Shown here piece after piece: positions 19,801-28,902 of a DNA stretch of 64,000 nucleotides. The stretch lies in contig JAPFFF010000033.1 in the NCBI GenBank assembly GCA_039105265.1, positions 496,001 through 560,000 of the forward strand. Direction: 5' to 3'. The notes beneath the pieces were generated by a model. The model was not told the DNA's origin, did no database searches, and was given only the letters and a program-made list of their open reading frames with translations. The first letter of the stretch is position 1; every line of letters starts with the position of its first letter. The translations under genes were made by a program, and so were the position numbers. The DNA comes from Tritrichomonas musculus (lineage: Eukaryota > Parabasalia > Tritrichomonadida > Tritrichomonadidae).

Positions 19801-20368
19801 GGACAGTTATCAAGTTTTATCGAACTATTATAGTGGGAAAGGGAGGCCTGATGTCCTAATAATTCCAAGAAATAATAAAAAAAATGCAAATGTATACATA
19901 ATAGAATTCAAGTCCTCAAGAAAATACTTTAATAAAAGAAAAAGGAAATTAACCAAAAAAGTTGACAAATTCAAAGGAAAGACGCCAAAAGAAATTCTTT
20001 TAAAGTTAGCACAAGATGGTCTAAACCAAATTGATAAAAAGGAATATGCGACCATCCTAGAGGAAGAAGGAATTAAAAACGGGTTCATTATTAAATATTC
20101 TATTTCATTCAATAACCGAAAATGCTTAATACTTTTATGCCAAAATAATATTGTCAGATACATTTATGATACAAATGTCGAAGAATATGTTAAAACAGAA
20201 GAAGAAAAATATAACGACGACGATGATGATGACGGTGAAGAAGATGGCAATGAAGAAGAAGAAAAAGAAGATGATGAGGAAGAAGAAGATGATGAAGAAG
20301 TAAGGAGCAAAACAAAGAAAATGATGAGGAAGACGACGACGACGACGATGATGATGAGGAAGAAGTAA
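16847..20368 (+). CDS. NSUN2-like pseudo-methyltransferase fused to DUF1703 AAA-ATPase/PD-(D/E)xK nuclease
   Basis: A 1173-residue protein. Residues 1 to about 515 follow the order of NSUN2/Trm4 tRNA m5C methyltransferases: FFYITAKDES near 43, the substrate-site block FDRVVCIAPSSNDGSFYDT near 192-210, YATFSINPIENEDVVNSVL near 245, and a C-terminal NSUN2-like part to 510. Both catalytic cysteines of the family appear replaced (PCS to PSS, TCS to TFS) and the SAM-binding loop is degenerate, so methylation is unlikely. From about 520 comes the Predicted AAA-ATPase family (PF09820-like): ALGNADFYKLRRNNDLYVDK, Walker A RPRRFGKT at 565-572, Walker B ILLDEYDTP near 696. A PDDEXK_9-like nuclease follows, with GRPDVLII near 999 and YIIEFKSS near 1018. 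The tail is an acidic microsatellite. The ATPase/nuclease family is known but of unclear role. The fusion is the oddity. Confidence 0.75.
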   Translation: MNFKKFMEFYKNVLIKSKHIDEKDFLQMMNTDLKSNFFYITAKDESLTKLMLNFDYLAPMLKQEQADIMIIQPNSIINGPMIKVTYKNIPQTKFKYNRWIIENTELSFLERFKFSSIIPFLFLGNLKTDSLFCQGNIEPTVIKIFAKLLSKSFIFVNVPDIKEAKDNYNFCAENLCVISYNKPEDIPQITQFDRVVCIAPSSNDGSFYDTKEDWSVDKAISNNPIQKEYLRCSLKKLKPTGICVYATFSINPIENEDVVNSVLNEFNDEFRIVDCSQTFSEIKRFQGLTSWSVKEFNSNDSKVDNINFCMRFYSHLIHSDSTFVAVIERASKIDIEIQAQEKPNIENPIFKNVSQDILNNIANEFGFPLNDFFRISFLYSKIFRNTIFYVSTELDKIIKANKSLNICRIGSPSFVFINNDMSTIPIPSYYDLPIGTRIQKKRIINIDYDILKILTESLSISINVLPEQTQHYLKSIKPGGIYINIIPSNILFGAYLDNAVIQLKMSTNKVRKLFNRVKYFTICRPVALGNADFYKLRRNNDLYVDKTDFIRIWWKSSNQVTLITRPRRFGKTLTLRMVRCFFSCQNKNEGEKAFEKTKIWGDEEMMEHQGNYQVIFISFSIAKSNNVKKIIDFIKCKIVDAFLEFKSSLLESNKLDEEQINFIKSINYNIDDNRAATLISNLCSFINNAFNQRVIILLDEYDTPMTSFWTHRNEDDWATLIFFLRAFFDSTFKDNFLFERAIITGITQIFKESIFSGLNNLFVDTITSMKYSNFFGFTSEEVKEILKNSFLSYWEDEVIKWYEGYHFGSSKEMYNPWSITSFVNCLKKPSCFWVNTSDNSLINDLIRNCSNRIHAALIDLLQDKTCQFIYQEYISYNDFYNRIEEAIFNLLVATGYITVIDIDQSNNALSKIPNFEVKKMFIDMIDNWFRPSGKSYTEFINNFLRCNIKSMKKNLDDILKKCISGFDTMESFYHGLVLGMLVNLMDSYQVLSNYYSGKGRPDVLIIPRNNKKNANVYIIEFKSSRKYFNKRKRKLTKKVDKFKGKTPKEILLKLAQDGLNQIDKKEYATILEEEGIKNGFIIKYSISFNNRKCLILLCQNNIVRYIYDTNVEEYVKTEEEKYNDDDDDDGEEDGNEEEEKEDDEEEEDDEEVRSKTKKMMRKTTTTTMMMRKK

Positions 20369-20480
20369 TAATTGAGAATGAAGAAATCTTAAACGTTTTC
20401 TTTTCTTCTTTGTTGTGCTTCTTACTTCTATATTTTATAGTTTATTTGTTTATTTGTTTATTATTTTGCCTGAATGTTTT
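20197..20480 (+). repeat. GAN-type microsatellite at the 3' end of the fusion gene
   Basis: Runs of GAC, GAT and GAA codons encode an Asp/Glu tail. After about 20303 the annotated frame turns into Lys/Thr/Met. An overlapping frame stays acidic (QNKENDEEDDDD) and then encodes a hydrophobic stretch (VFFSSLLCFLLLYFIVYLF) before a stop near 20488. A small indel in the repeat may have changed the C-terminus. Confidence 0.4.
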
Positions 20481-21049
20481 ATTAAAATAAAACATTCAAA
20501 TATACTCATATTAGTTACTATTTTTCTCTTATTTAGCATTTTTTTTATTATTCACAAAATATAAAATGTTTAAAAATTTCTCTGAAATACACTAGTCCAT
20601 CTGCCAGGACTAATAAAATTATTTCAATTTTTTTAGCATTTCTTTGAAATATTTTGGTCCATCTGCCAGGATTTCCAAAATTCTTTTAATTGTTTATGAC
20701 AGTTTTTTTTTTTTCCCATTTGAATGTTTTTAATAGATATTATGTGCTTATTTAACGGATATTATGCTTTTTAATATTTTAAATTGAATGACTACATACA
20801 TTTTGAAATTTCTATACATTTTCGAGTGATTTCAAAATGTATGTAGTCATTCAATTTGAAACAAATTAATACTTTTTAACTTGAACATGATGTAATAAAT
20901 AAAGACTTAAAAAATAATGGATGGAATAAGAAATATCTCTATTATTCAAGATTTTTTGCAATTGAACAAAATTGTTTAGAAAAAAATGAAATAGATCTCC
21001 TGAGAATTTTAAGAAAAAATGGAAAAAACATGTTCATTTATAAAATTAT
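20481..21049. repeat. intergenic repeats and a perfect 29-bp hairpin
   Basis: The 15-mer GTCCATCTGCCAGGA occurs at 20595-20609 and 20657-20671, within an imperfect 62-bp tandem duplication. At 20781-20809 and 20829-20857 lie perfect 29-bp inverted arms (AAATTGAATGACTACATACA and on) around a 19-nt loop. No gene is visible. Confidence 0.75.
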
Positions 21050-22631
21050 CAGGGTTGTGTATCGATCCTCTCTGGTAGCGGTTATTTTCCCGGTAAAATA
21101 TCGATATTACCGGCTCTAACCGCCGGTAACGGTATTTATCGATAAAAAACCGAAGTATCGATACAAAAGTAGAAAATTTATATCGAATGTCAGGTTTTTT
21201 GTCGGTATTTTTTTAACAAAAAATGTATCGGATTCATTTAAATTTCATTGACAAATGGCCAAAATGATTAAAGAAATTTATAAGGTTCTAATGAATATTG
21301 TTAATTCTCTTTAATTACATATTTTACAACAAATAATCATCATAATAATTGAATAATCAATGGTTTCTGAAATATCGTAAATTTAATCATCTTCATGTCA
21401 ATTTCTATTTGTAGATAAATATAACATTCCAGAACTATTGAATTAACTATTAATATGAGAAAGCACATAAATATATAAATTTTATTGTTTTTAATGATAA
21501 TAATGATATCGGAAATTTTGATTGTTTAATGAAAATGAGTTTGACGATATTTCTGAAGAATAAAGACAACAATATACTTTTTTAGGCTAGTAATTATATT
21601 TAAAATTAAATAATCAAATGTTTTAATATTTTTATACATTATTTATTAGAGGGTTTTCCAAAAAAAAAAAGCTTGTTCAAAACTAATCTTTTTTCCGAAA
21701 ACTCGATGATAATAGGAAATTCTTTTTTTTCCAAAAATTGGTCTGTTTTCCGAAATTTTTATTTTTTGCCTATCTCGAACTTTTATGCTAAAAAAATGGG
21801 ATTTTAACGAAAAATGAGATTTTTTATGCAAAAAAAATTATTTTATTAGTAAAAAAAAGTATAAGTGGTAAATAAATTTATGACATTACAATAAAACAAA
21901 AACTAGCTATAATTGAGATACCAAAAATAAAATCTATAATTATGATAATGTTATATCAACTATATTCTGCAATTTATGCTTATAAATATTTATATCGTAT
22001 AGAAAGGCAGAAACTAATCTACATGTTTAGCTGATTCCCATCTTTTATAATTTAATTTAATTTTTGATGAGGTTTGAATTTGTTAACTTTATAAAAATTT
22101 TTGTAGAGATTCGTGGGTATACATTATTTTTTGATTATTATTCAATATATATTGAATAATTATATAACAACACAATCATATATAAACAGTAGAAACAAAT
22201 ATACATAGTAGATAAATAAAAAAACATTTTTTTAAAAAAAAGCATGAGTAGCTACTCATGCTTAAATGAAAAAAAAAAAATTCTCAAAAAAATTGGATTT
22301 TCCGAAAAAAAACATTTTCCGAAAACCAGCCTGTTTTTGGAAAAAAAAGAATTTCTTATTATTGTTGAGTTTTCGGAAAAAAGGTAATTTTTGAGCAAGC
22401 TTTTTTTTTTTGGAAAACCCTCTATTAATAAAATTTATATATATTAAAATACCGTATCGATACTGATAAAAAGTATTATAAAGTACTTTCTTAATAACCG
22501 CTGATACTCTAAAAATACCGAAGCACTTTTGTATCGATACTAAAAAATACCGAGCAAAAAAGTATCGATATTTACCGAATACCGATACTTCTTCGGTAAC
22601 CGGTATTTAGTCGTATCGATAAACAACGCTG
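21050..22631. mobile_element. hAT-like non-autonomous element rich in TATCGATA
   Basis: The ends are CAGGGTTGTGTATCGAT on the left and the complement of CAGCGTTGTTTATCGAT on the right, a CAG-type hAT terminus. The flanking octamers AAAATTAT (21042-21049) and ATAATTAT (22632-22639) match 7 of 8, as expected for an 8-bp duplication. Both subterminal regions carry many TATCGATA and ACCGGTA-like repeats, probable transposase binding sites. No transposase frame is present. A second element is nested inside. Confidence 0.65.
21649..22422. mobile_element. TA-flanked MITE nested in the hAT-like element
   Basis: Long inverted repeats of roughly 130 bp with mismatches begin GAGGGTTTTCC followed by an A-run and AGCTTG. 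TA lies directly outside both ends (21647-21648 and 22423-22424). The arms contain repeated TTTTCCGAAAA motifs. Its 774 bp have no coding capacity; short frames in the arms are by-products of the A/T runs. The TA target suggests mobilisation by a mariner/Tc1-type transposase. Confidence 0.75.
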
Positions 22632-22639
22632 ATAATTAT

Positions 22640-23227
22640 AATCTAAATATTTTATTTTTTTACTCAAATTCGATTTTTAAAAAAAGAAGTAATTAGATAT
22701 TGTGATATCAACATATCCTAAAAAATGAATTTTAACACAACAAAAAAACAATATATAAGTGATACTAATTATAAATTTATGAGCAAAACTTTTTGGCATA
22801 AAGTATATGTTGAGATATTGAAAATAAATTTGAATTGGTTTAAAACTAAGAACAAAATTGAATAAAAAAGTTCCCTTTTTGGTATAAATACGTATTTATA
22901 AAATAACCACCTACAAGGCCAATTATAGTTGAAAGGTGGGCCGTCTTTTGAGCGGCAGTTTACTTTGTCACTTAATTAGTGTCCTATATGAACGGAGTTA
23001 TGATGTTTACACTATCCTAAACTATCTTTTAGCAAAACATCAGTTGTGGGAAAAGGCACAAACTATGGTTAGATAATATTATTCATATGAATTGATCCTG
23101 GAGGTCTAACTATATTTGTGTTGATCCACTAATGACAATAAAGATCTAAAAACTCTGCTCATGAGCTTCCAACATCTTTTTATCATGTGATTTCAAAAAA
23201 TTGGAAAAATAAATTATCATAAATTTA
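22640..23227. other. AT-rich intergenic DNA, nothing recognised
   Basis: No gene-like frame, no RNA gene and no clear repeat was found. A slightly less AT-rich patch (GGTGGGCCGTCTTTTGAGCG near 22935) stands out but matches nothing I know. Confidence 0.5.
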
Positions 23228-24280
23228 AAGATAAAGTTGGTCCAAAAAAGTGAAAATTTCCCAAAAAATTGTAAAATTATTCATAAAATTGTTTTTGATT
23301 TCAAAATCACTGTTTTTCAAATTTTTTGATATTTAAACAATTATCGAATACATACAATATATAATCAAAATTTAATATTCTTATAACATTACTAACAATG
23401 TTTAAAATATGTAGACTAAGTTTATTTTCAAAACAAATCTTTGTATATTGTTTTAATCTAGAATAAAAATAAATTTTTTTTTTATATAACATTGCATAAT
23501 TTCTTTTGTGTTATTATACCAATAATCATTATTTTTGCATATTCATAATATTTATTAGACATATTATTTGAATTTAACATAAAATAACAAACTTATTGGT
23601 TATTAAATGAATAAATTTAGAAAAGGATGAAAATTTGAAAAACAATGATTTTGAAATCAAAAACAATTTTATGAATAATTTTAATGAATAAAACAGGCAA
23701 GATATAATTAAAGAATAATAATCAATGAATAATTCTTTCTGAAATTAGTTTTGAAGATCTGTGGGAGTGAATTATTACGAAATTTTGCATCATGTGAAAT
23801 AATACCAAATAATCTATTTATATAAATTCAATAGGTAAAAAATAAAAGAATGTCAGCAGATAACAAAGTTCTTGTAAAATTAGTCCAGATTATCAATGGC
23901 ATGGAATACTTGTTCTCATTTGATTTTTTGAATTTTTGATCAAAGATAATTCTTTTCAAAAATTTTTATTTCAAGGATTTATCAGCGGAAAAGTATTGTA
24001 TAGGATATGTTAATAATATTTATTGATATTAAAATGAATTTCATGACAGTTTTTTTTTAATGAGATAATTTGCTATTTCATGATTAAAAAAGAATTTCAT
24101 ATTTATGTTTGGCCAATTGATATTGTCGTATGATATAAAACAAAATAAACTTATAATGAAATGATTTCGATGACTGCTTAATTTAGAAAAACCTTAAAAT
24201 ATAAATAATAAACGGCTTTTAACGTACGAAATTTTACAATTTTTTGGGAAATTTTCACTTTTTTGGACCAACTTTATCTT
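23228..24280. repeat. 1.05-kb fold-back element ending at the kinase gene
   Basis: The outer arms 23228-23275 and about 24229-24280 are inverted copies (AAGATAAAGTTGGTCCAAAA and its complement, about 48 bp). A second inner pair, about 23273-23327 and 23634-23684, contains TTGTTTTTGATTTCAAAATCA. There are no coding frames and no evident target duplication. The right arm ends 46 nt before the likely start codon of the kinase-Sel1 gene, so the element supplies or has replaced its promoter region. Confidence 0.7.
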
Positions 24281-24326
24281 GTTAAAATACGTTAAGATTG
24301 AGAACAGAAATTTTATTGAAAGGCAA

Positions 24327-27300
24327 ATGACTGAAAACACAGGTTTATCTATTTCATATTTATCATCAATAGATGACAAAACAAAATTTGATCTTAATGA
24401 TTTCATATTATTGCAGTATCTAGGTTCAGGAGCCTTTGGAAAAGTATACAAAGTCAAAGAAAGCAGTACAGGTGAGATATTTGCAGCGAAAATATCAATA
24501 TTACCATTAAATGATATCCCAGATGATATGGTTAGGGATCTTTCTCAAGAAGTGAACATTATTTCGAAATTAAATCATCCAACAGTATTAAAATTTATCG
24601 GATACAGTCCAATTAACTTTAAGAAAAAACCCAAACCCGTTATAGTAACTGAATTTGCACCATGTGGCTCCTTACAAGATTTAATGAAGCAATCGGACGG
24701 AATTATTAATGAGAATTGGACTGATACACGCAAACTCATCATTATCTATGGCATTGCTTCAGGAATGTCATATTTACACTCCAACAACATTCTACATCGT
24801 GATTTAAAACCCGCAAACATACTTATTAATGATTTTTTACTTCCAAAAATTGCAGATTTTGGACTTTCAACGATAAAACAAGAAATTGATCCAAAATCGA
24901 AAGAAATCAAAGGCACGCCAATGTACATATCACCAGAAATATGGGAAAGAGCAGAATACACGAAGGCCTGCGATGTTTATGCCTTTGGAATCATTTTATA
25001 CGAAATTGTAACAAGTGACACACCATATGAAAAATGCAATTTTTATGAAATCATGTCTAAAGTGATTCAAGGACAACGTCCTGAATTCAAAAAAGAAATA
25101 CCGAAGTGCTATCGTTCTCTCATTGAAAGTTGTTGGGCTCAAGAACCGATCAGCCGTCCTTCCTTTGATGATATTTTGAAATTACTAAAAAACGACAAAG
25201 AATTCATTACTGAATCGATTGACAAGGAAGAATATTTGAATTACATCAATTACATTGATACATATAATAGCACATTCAACTCAGATCAAAATATCATTAA
25301 TGTTAATAAATTGCTAAGAAAAAGCCCATTAAGATATGACAATGATGATGACAATGATGAAGAACCTCGAATGAAAATCATTGAAGATTCTATGTGTTCT
25401 GAATTCGGTCTTTTTCCATTCAAAGATTTCATGAAATTGAATGATAAATGCAAACAATTGGTTCTCGATGCAAATAATGATTCTGATAAACAATTCACTA
25501 TCGCTAAATCATTGATTGAAGGTCTCGATTATTTCCCTTTCAATTCACAAGTTGGAATTAAATATTTGAAGCATTCTTTTAAAAGTGGAAATATTGAAGC
25601 TTTGATTTATTACTGCAGGTTGTTGATCAAAGGAAATGTTGTTCCATCTAATTTGGAGAAAGCAAAGAAAATAGTTCAAATAAAATTAAACGATCAAGAA
25701 GCATTGAGTTTATTATTAATGGGAAAAATAATGAAAAAAGAAGGGAAGTTTGATGAAGCCAAACAATATTTCTTGAAATCTATTGATTTAGAAAACAGTG
25801 AAGCTATGCTTGAATATGGTAAAATGTTATATAAAGGAATTGGATCAGAGCCAGATATCAACGGAATTGATTATTATGAAAAAGCAGCTGAAAAAAGTAA
25901 TTTAAAAGCATTTTATAAACTTGGCGTTTTAATTAAAGATGGAAAAATTATTATTGATGATGTTAAAAAATATGTAACTTTTATTGAAGTTGCTGCAAAT
26001 CAAGGTTATCCAGATGCTCTTCTATATTATTCGAAAATGATAGAAGAAGGCGTTGATGTTCCTTATGATGTTGACAATGCTTTTTATTGTAAAAGAGTTT
26101 CTGCTTTTTTGGGCTCAATTGAAGGCATGTATCAATATGCACTTCATTGTTTTAGGTTCAAATACAAGCCGGTTAGTTTTGAAGAAGCTAAACGATTTTT
26201 CAAAAAGGTAAGTGATAAAGGACGTGCTGATGCAATGTTTAAATATGCTCTTTTATTGCTAGAAACAAAAGAAAAATCGAATATTAAAAAAGCAATTGAC
26301 TTGATTCGTTATTCAGCTTTTTGTGGAAATACTGATGCCATGTTTGATTACGGAACTAGACTTCTCAAAGGATATGATATTCCAATTGATGAAGAAGAAG
26401 GTTTGAAATATTTGAAAAAAGCAGCAGATTGTGGAAATACATTTGCTATGTGTATGTATGGCGTTTCATTGTTGCATCGGAATAAAAATCCCGAAGATAA
26501 AGAAGAAGCGAAAAAATATTTCAAGTCGGCTGCTGATGAAGGTGATCCATATGGATTACAGCTTTATGGAAACTTTCTTCTTGATCATAATAATAGTGAA
26601 GATTCATCCCCGATAAATGAAGAAGGAGCGAAATACATAAAAATGGCAGCATTAAAAGGAAACATTGATGCCATTTCGAAATATGCAATTCTTCTTCTTG
26701 ATGGAATTGGAGTTCCTGCGAATAAAGAAAAAGCAATATTTTATTTCAAACATGGTGTTACAAAAGGCTCTAAAGAGATAATGCACTTATATGGAAAGTT
26801 ATTAATTGATGGTACAAAAGTTCCAATGAATAAAGAAGAAGGTGTTCGATTGATCAAGATGGCAGCAGATAAAGGAAATTATCAAGCAATGAATGATTAT
26901 GCAATGATGTTATCTAGTGGTCAATACGTTCCAATGAACAAGGAAGAAGGAGCAAGATACATGAAAATGGCCGCAGACCATAATTATCTTCCATCAATAA
27001 GTAACTACGTTTATATGTTGGCCAATGGAATTGGAATTCCTGCCAACAAAGAATTAGCGCTGAGATATGTTAAAATAGCTATTAATAAAGGAAGCGCATC
27101 GGCAATGCAAATATATGGAACAATGCTTGACGATGGTGTTGGCGTTCCTGTTAATAAAAAAGAAGCAGCCAAATATTATAAAATGGCATATGAAAAAGGC
27201 GATGAAGGAGGAATGTTTAGTTATGCTAAATTGCTTTACAAAGGTGAAGGTGTTCCCGCTAATAAAGAAGAAGCAATTAAGTTATTCAAAATTGCAATCG

Positions 27301-28640
27301 AAAAACATAATAGTGTTAATGCAATGCTTATTTATGGCTGTTTGTTGGTGAATGAAGATGATCCTGAAAAGAAAAAAGAAGGACTAAAATATGTTAAACA
27401 AGCTGCTGATCTTGGTTATCTTGAAGCAGTTCATGTTTATGCAAAACTATTAAATGAAAACAATGAAAATCAAGAAGAAATTGCAAAATTGTATCAAGAA
27501 GGATCAGATAGAAATGATCCAGAATCATTGTATAATTATGGTGGAATGTTATACAATGGAAAAGGTGTTGAAGTTGATAAAAAGAAAGCTTTCTTATTCT
27601 TTCAAAGAGCAGCAGAATTGGGCCATTTAGATTCATTAAATAACTGTGCCTTGATGCTACTTCAAGGCGATGAAATTGAACAAAACAAAGAAGAAGGAAT
27701 AAAATTACTGAAAATTGCAGTTGATAAAGGCCTAAGGAAAGCAATTACTAATTATGGCATCCTATTAACAAAAGGCGACATTATTGAACAAAATAAAGAA
27801 GAAGGACTTAAACTAGTTAAAATTGCAGCGGAAAAAGGTGACCCTTCAGCCATGCTCTTTTATGCCATAAATAAAAAGGAAGAAGATAAAGAAGAAGCAA
27901 CTAAATTTATGAAAATGTCTGCTGACAACGACAATACCGACGCAATGCTTGAATATGCAAATATATTGCTAACTAATAAAAATAAAAATGATGCCGATAT
28001 TGATGAAGCTTTACAATATCTCAAAAAAGCTGCAGAAAAAGGACACCTTTTATCCATCGATTATCTGGCAACAATAATTGAAAGAGGCATCTTTTCCCCA
28101 GCAGATAAGAAAGAATACGTGAAATATAAGAAAATGGCTGCTGATCATGGTGATGTTGAATCAATGCTTGTCTATGGCTCAATCATGATGAATGGAATCG
28201 AAGGAATTTCAATCAATTATGAAGAAGGATTAAAGTATCTGAAAATGTCAGCTGACAACGGACACGTCATTGGGATGAATAATTATGCTTTCATGATGGA
28301 AAATGGAGTCGGCACAACTGTCAATATTGATGAAGCTTGCCGTTATTATAAAATGGCAATAGAAAATGGATCTTATGATGCAATGTATTCTTACGGAATA
28401 ATGCTTTTGATGGGGAAATCAGTTCCTTTGAATATGGAAGAAGGCTTCAAGTATATCAAAGCTGCTGCTGAGAATGGAAATGACTTCGCTTTGTTTTATT
28501 ATGGACAAATGCATGAAAGAGGAATTTGTGTGGAAGTTGACAAAGAAAAAGCAAAGATATATTATAAGATGTCTGCTGATAAAGGTTTCGATAGAGCAAA
28601 AAATGCACTATTACGCTTGATTCAAGAATCAAATGAATAA
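24327..28640 (+). CDS. TKL-like protein kinase with long Sel1 repeat array
   Basis: From the ATG at 24327 the protein has 1437 residues. An upstream TTG in the same frame is unlikely to be used, because it lies in the fold-back arm. The kinase domain spans about 22-290: glycine loop GSGAFGKV at 33-40, Lys in AAKIS at 55, HRDLKPANIL near 158, DFGLS near 177, GTPMYISPEIW near 200, and CWAQEPISRPSF near 272. All catalytic residues are present. From about 400 to the end run some two dozen Sel1-like repeats of about 36 residues (AMFDYGTRLLKGYDIPIDEE is typical), which form a helical solenoid for protein binding. Kinase-Sel1 fusions are a large family in trichomonads. Substrate unknown. Confidence 0.93.
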   Translation: MTENTGLSISYLSSIDDKTKFDLNDFILLQYLGSGAFGKVYKVKESSTGEIFAAKISILPLNDIPDDMVRDLSQEVNIISKLNHPTVLKFIGYSPINFKKKPKPVIVTEFAPCGSLQDLMKQSDGIINENWTDTRKLIIIYGIASGMSYLHSNNILHRDLKPANILINDFLLPKIADFGLSTIKQEIDPKSKEIKGTPMYISPEIWERAEYTKACDVYAFGIILYEIVTSDTPYEKCNFYEIMSKVIQGQRPEFKKEIPKCYRSLIESCWAQEPISRPSFDDILKLLKNDKEFITESIDKEEYLNYINYIDTYNSTFNSDQNIINVNKLLRKSPLRYDNDDDNDEEPRMKIIEDSMCSEFGLFPFKDFMKLNDKCKQLVLDANNDSDKQFTIAKSLIEGLDYFPFNSQVGIKYLKHSFKSGNIEALIYYCRLLIKGNVVPSNLEKAKKIVQIKLNDQEALSLLLMGKIMKKEGKFDEAKQYFLKSIDLENSEAMLEYGKMLYKGIGSEPDINGIDYYEKAAEKSNLKAFYKLGVLIKDGKIIIDDVKKYVTFIEVAANQGYPDALLYYSKMIEEGVDVPYDVDNAFYCKRVSAFLGSIEGMYQYALHCFRFKYKPVSFEEAKRFFKKVSDKGRADAMFKYALLLLETKEKSNIKKAIDLIRYSAFCGNTDAMFDYGTRLLKGYDIPIDEEEGLKYLKKAADCGNTFAMCMYGVSLLHRNKNPEDKEEAKKYFKSAADEGDPYGLQLYGNFLLDHNNSEDSSPINEEGAKYIKMAALKGNIDAISKYAILLLDGIGVPANKEKAIFYFKHGVTKGSKEIMHLYGKLLIDGTKVPMNKEEGVRLIKMAADKGNYQAMNDYAMMLSSGQYVPMNKEEGARYMKMAADHNYLPSISNYVYMLANGIGIPANKELALRYVKIAINKGSASAMQIYGTMLDDGVGVPVNKKEAAKYYKMAYEKGDEGGMFSYAKLLYKGEGVPANKEEAIKLFKIAIEKHNSVNAMLIYGCLLVNEDDPEKKKEGLKYVKQAADLGYLEAVHVYAKLLNENNENQEEIAKLYQEGSDRNDPESLYNYGGMLYNGKGVEVDKKKAFLFFQRAAELGHLDSLNNCALMLLQGDEIEQNKEEGIKLLKIAVDKGLRKAITNYGILLTKGDIIEQNKEEGLKLVKIAAEKGDPSAMLFYAINKKEEDKEEATKFMKMSADNDNTDAMLEYANILLTNKNKNDADIDEALQYLKKAAEKGHLLSIDYLATIIERGIFSPADKKEYVKYKKMAADHGDVESMLVYGSIMMNGIEGISINYEEGLKYLKMSADNGHVIGMNNYAFMMENGVGTTVNIDEACRYYKMAIENGSYDAMYSYGIMLLMGKSVPLNMEEGFKYIKAAAENGNDFALFYYGQMHERGICVEVDKEKAKIYYKMSADKGFDRAKNALLRLIQESNE

Positions 28641-28902
28641 ATAATTTTGATCTTTTCATATTTGTTTATCTTTTTAATTTTTTACTTTTATTATAGTAAA
28701 TAAAATTTGTTTTGGACTTGAGGTTGAAAAATATTAGGTTTGATCGGAGATATTTTGAATATTAGATTTAAAAGTTTCGAGTAACTTAGAAAAAATAGCA
28801 TTATTAGGATCGGGGGATACTGATTACCCAAAATAGACTTTTTTTAAGGATATACAAGAAGTAAAATACGAATTTGACATTAAAAATGCGAAAAAATCAT
28901 GA
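28641..28902. other. AT-rich intergenic DNA between two genes
   Basis: No gene is visible. At 28818-28843 a sequence starting TACTGATTACCCAAAATAGA repeats a sequence near 16666, in the same orientation and upstream of a gene in both places. Confidence 0.5.

Noticed and set aside
21646-21831. A 61-codon frame on the minus strand in the MITE arm
   Set aside because: It consists of the A/T-run inverted repeat and has low-complexity composition.
24279-24326. Start of the kinase-Sel1 gene at the upstream TTG
   Set aside because: TTG starts are not usual in these eukaryotes, the region touches the fold-back arm, and an ATG follows 48 nt later before the kinase domain.
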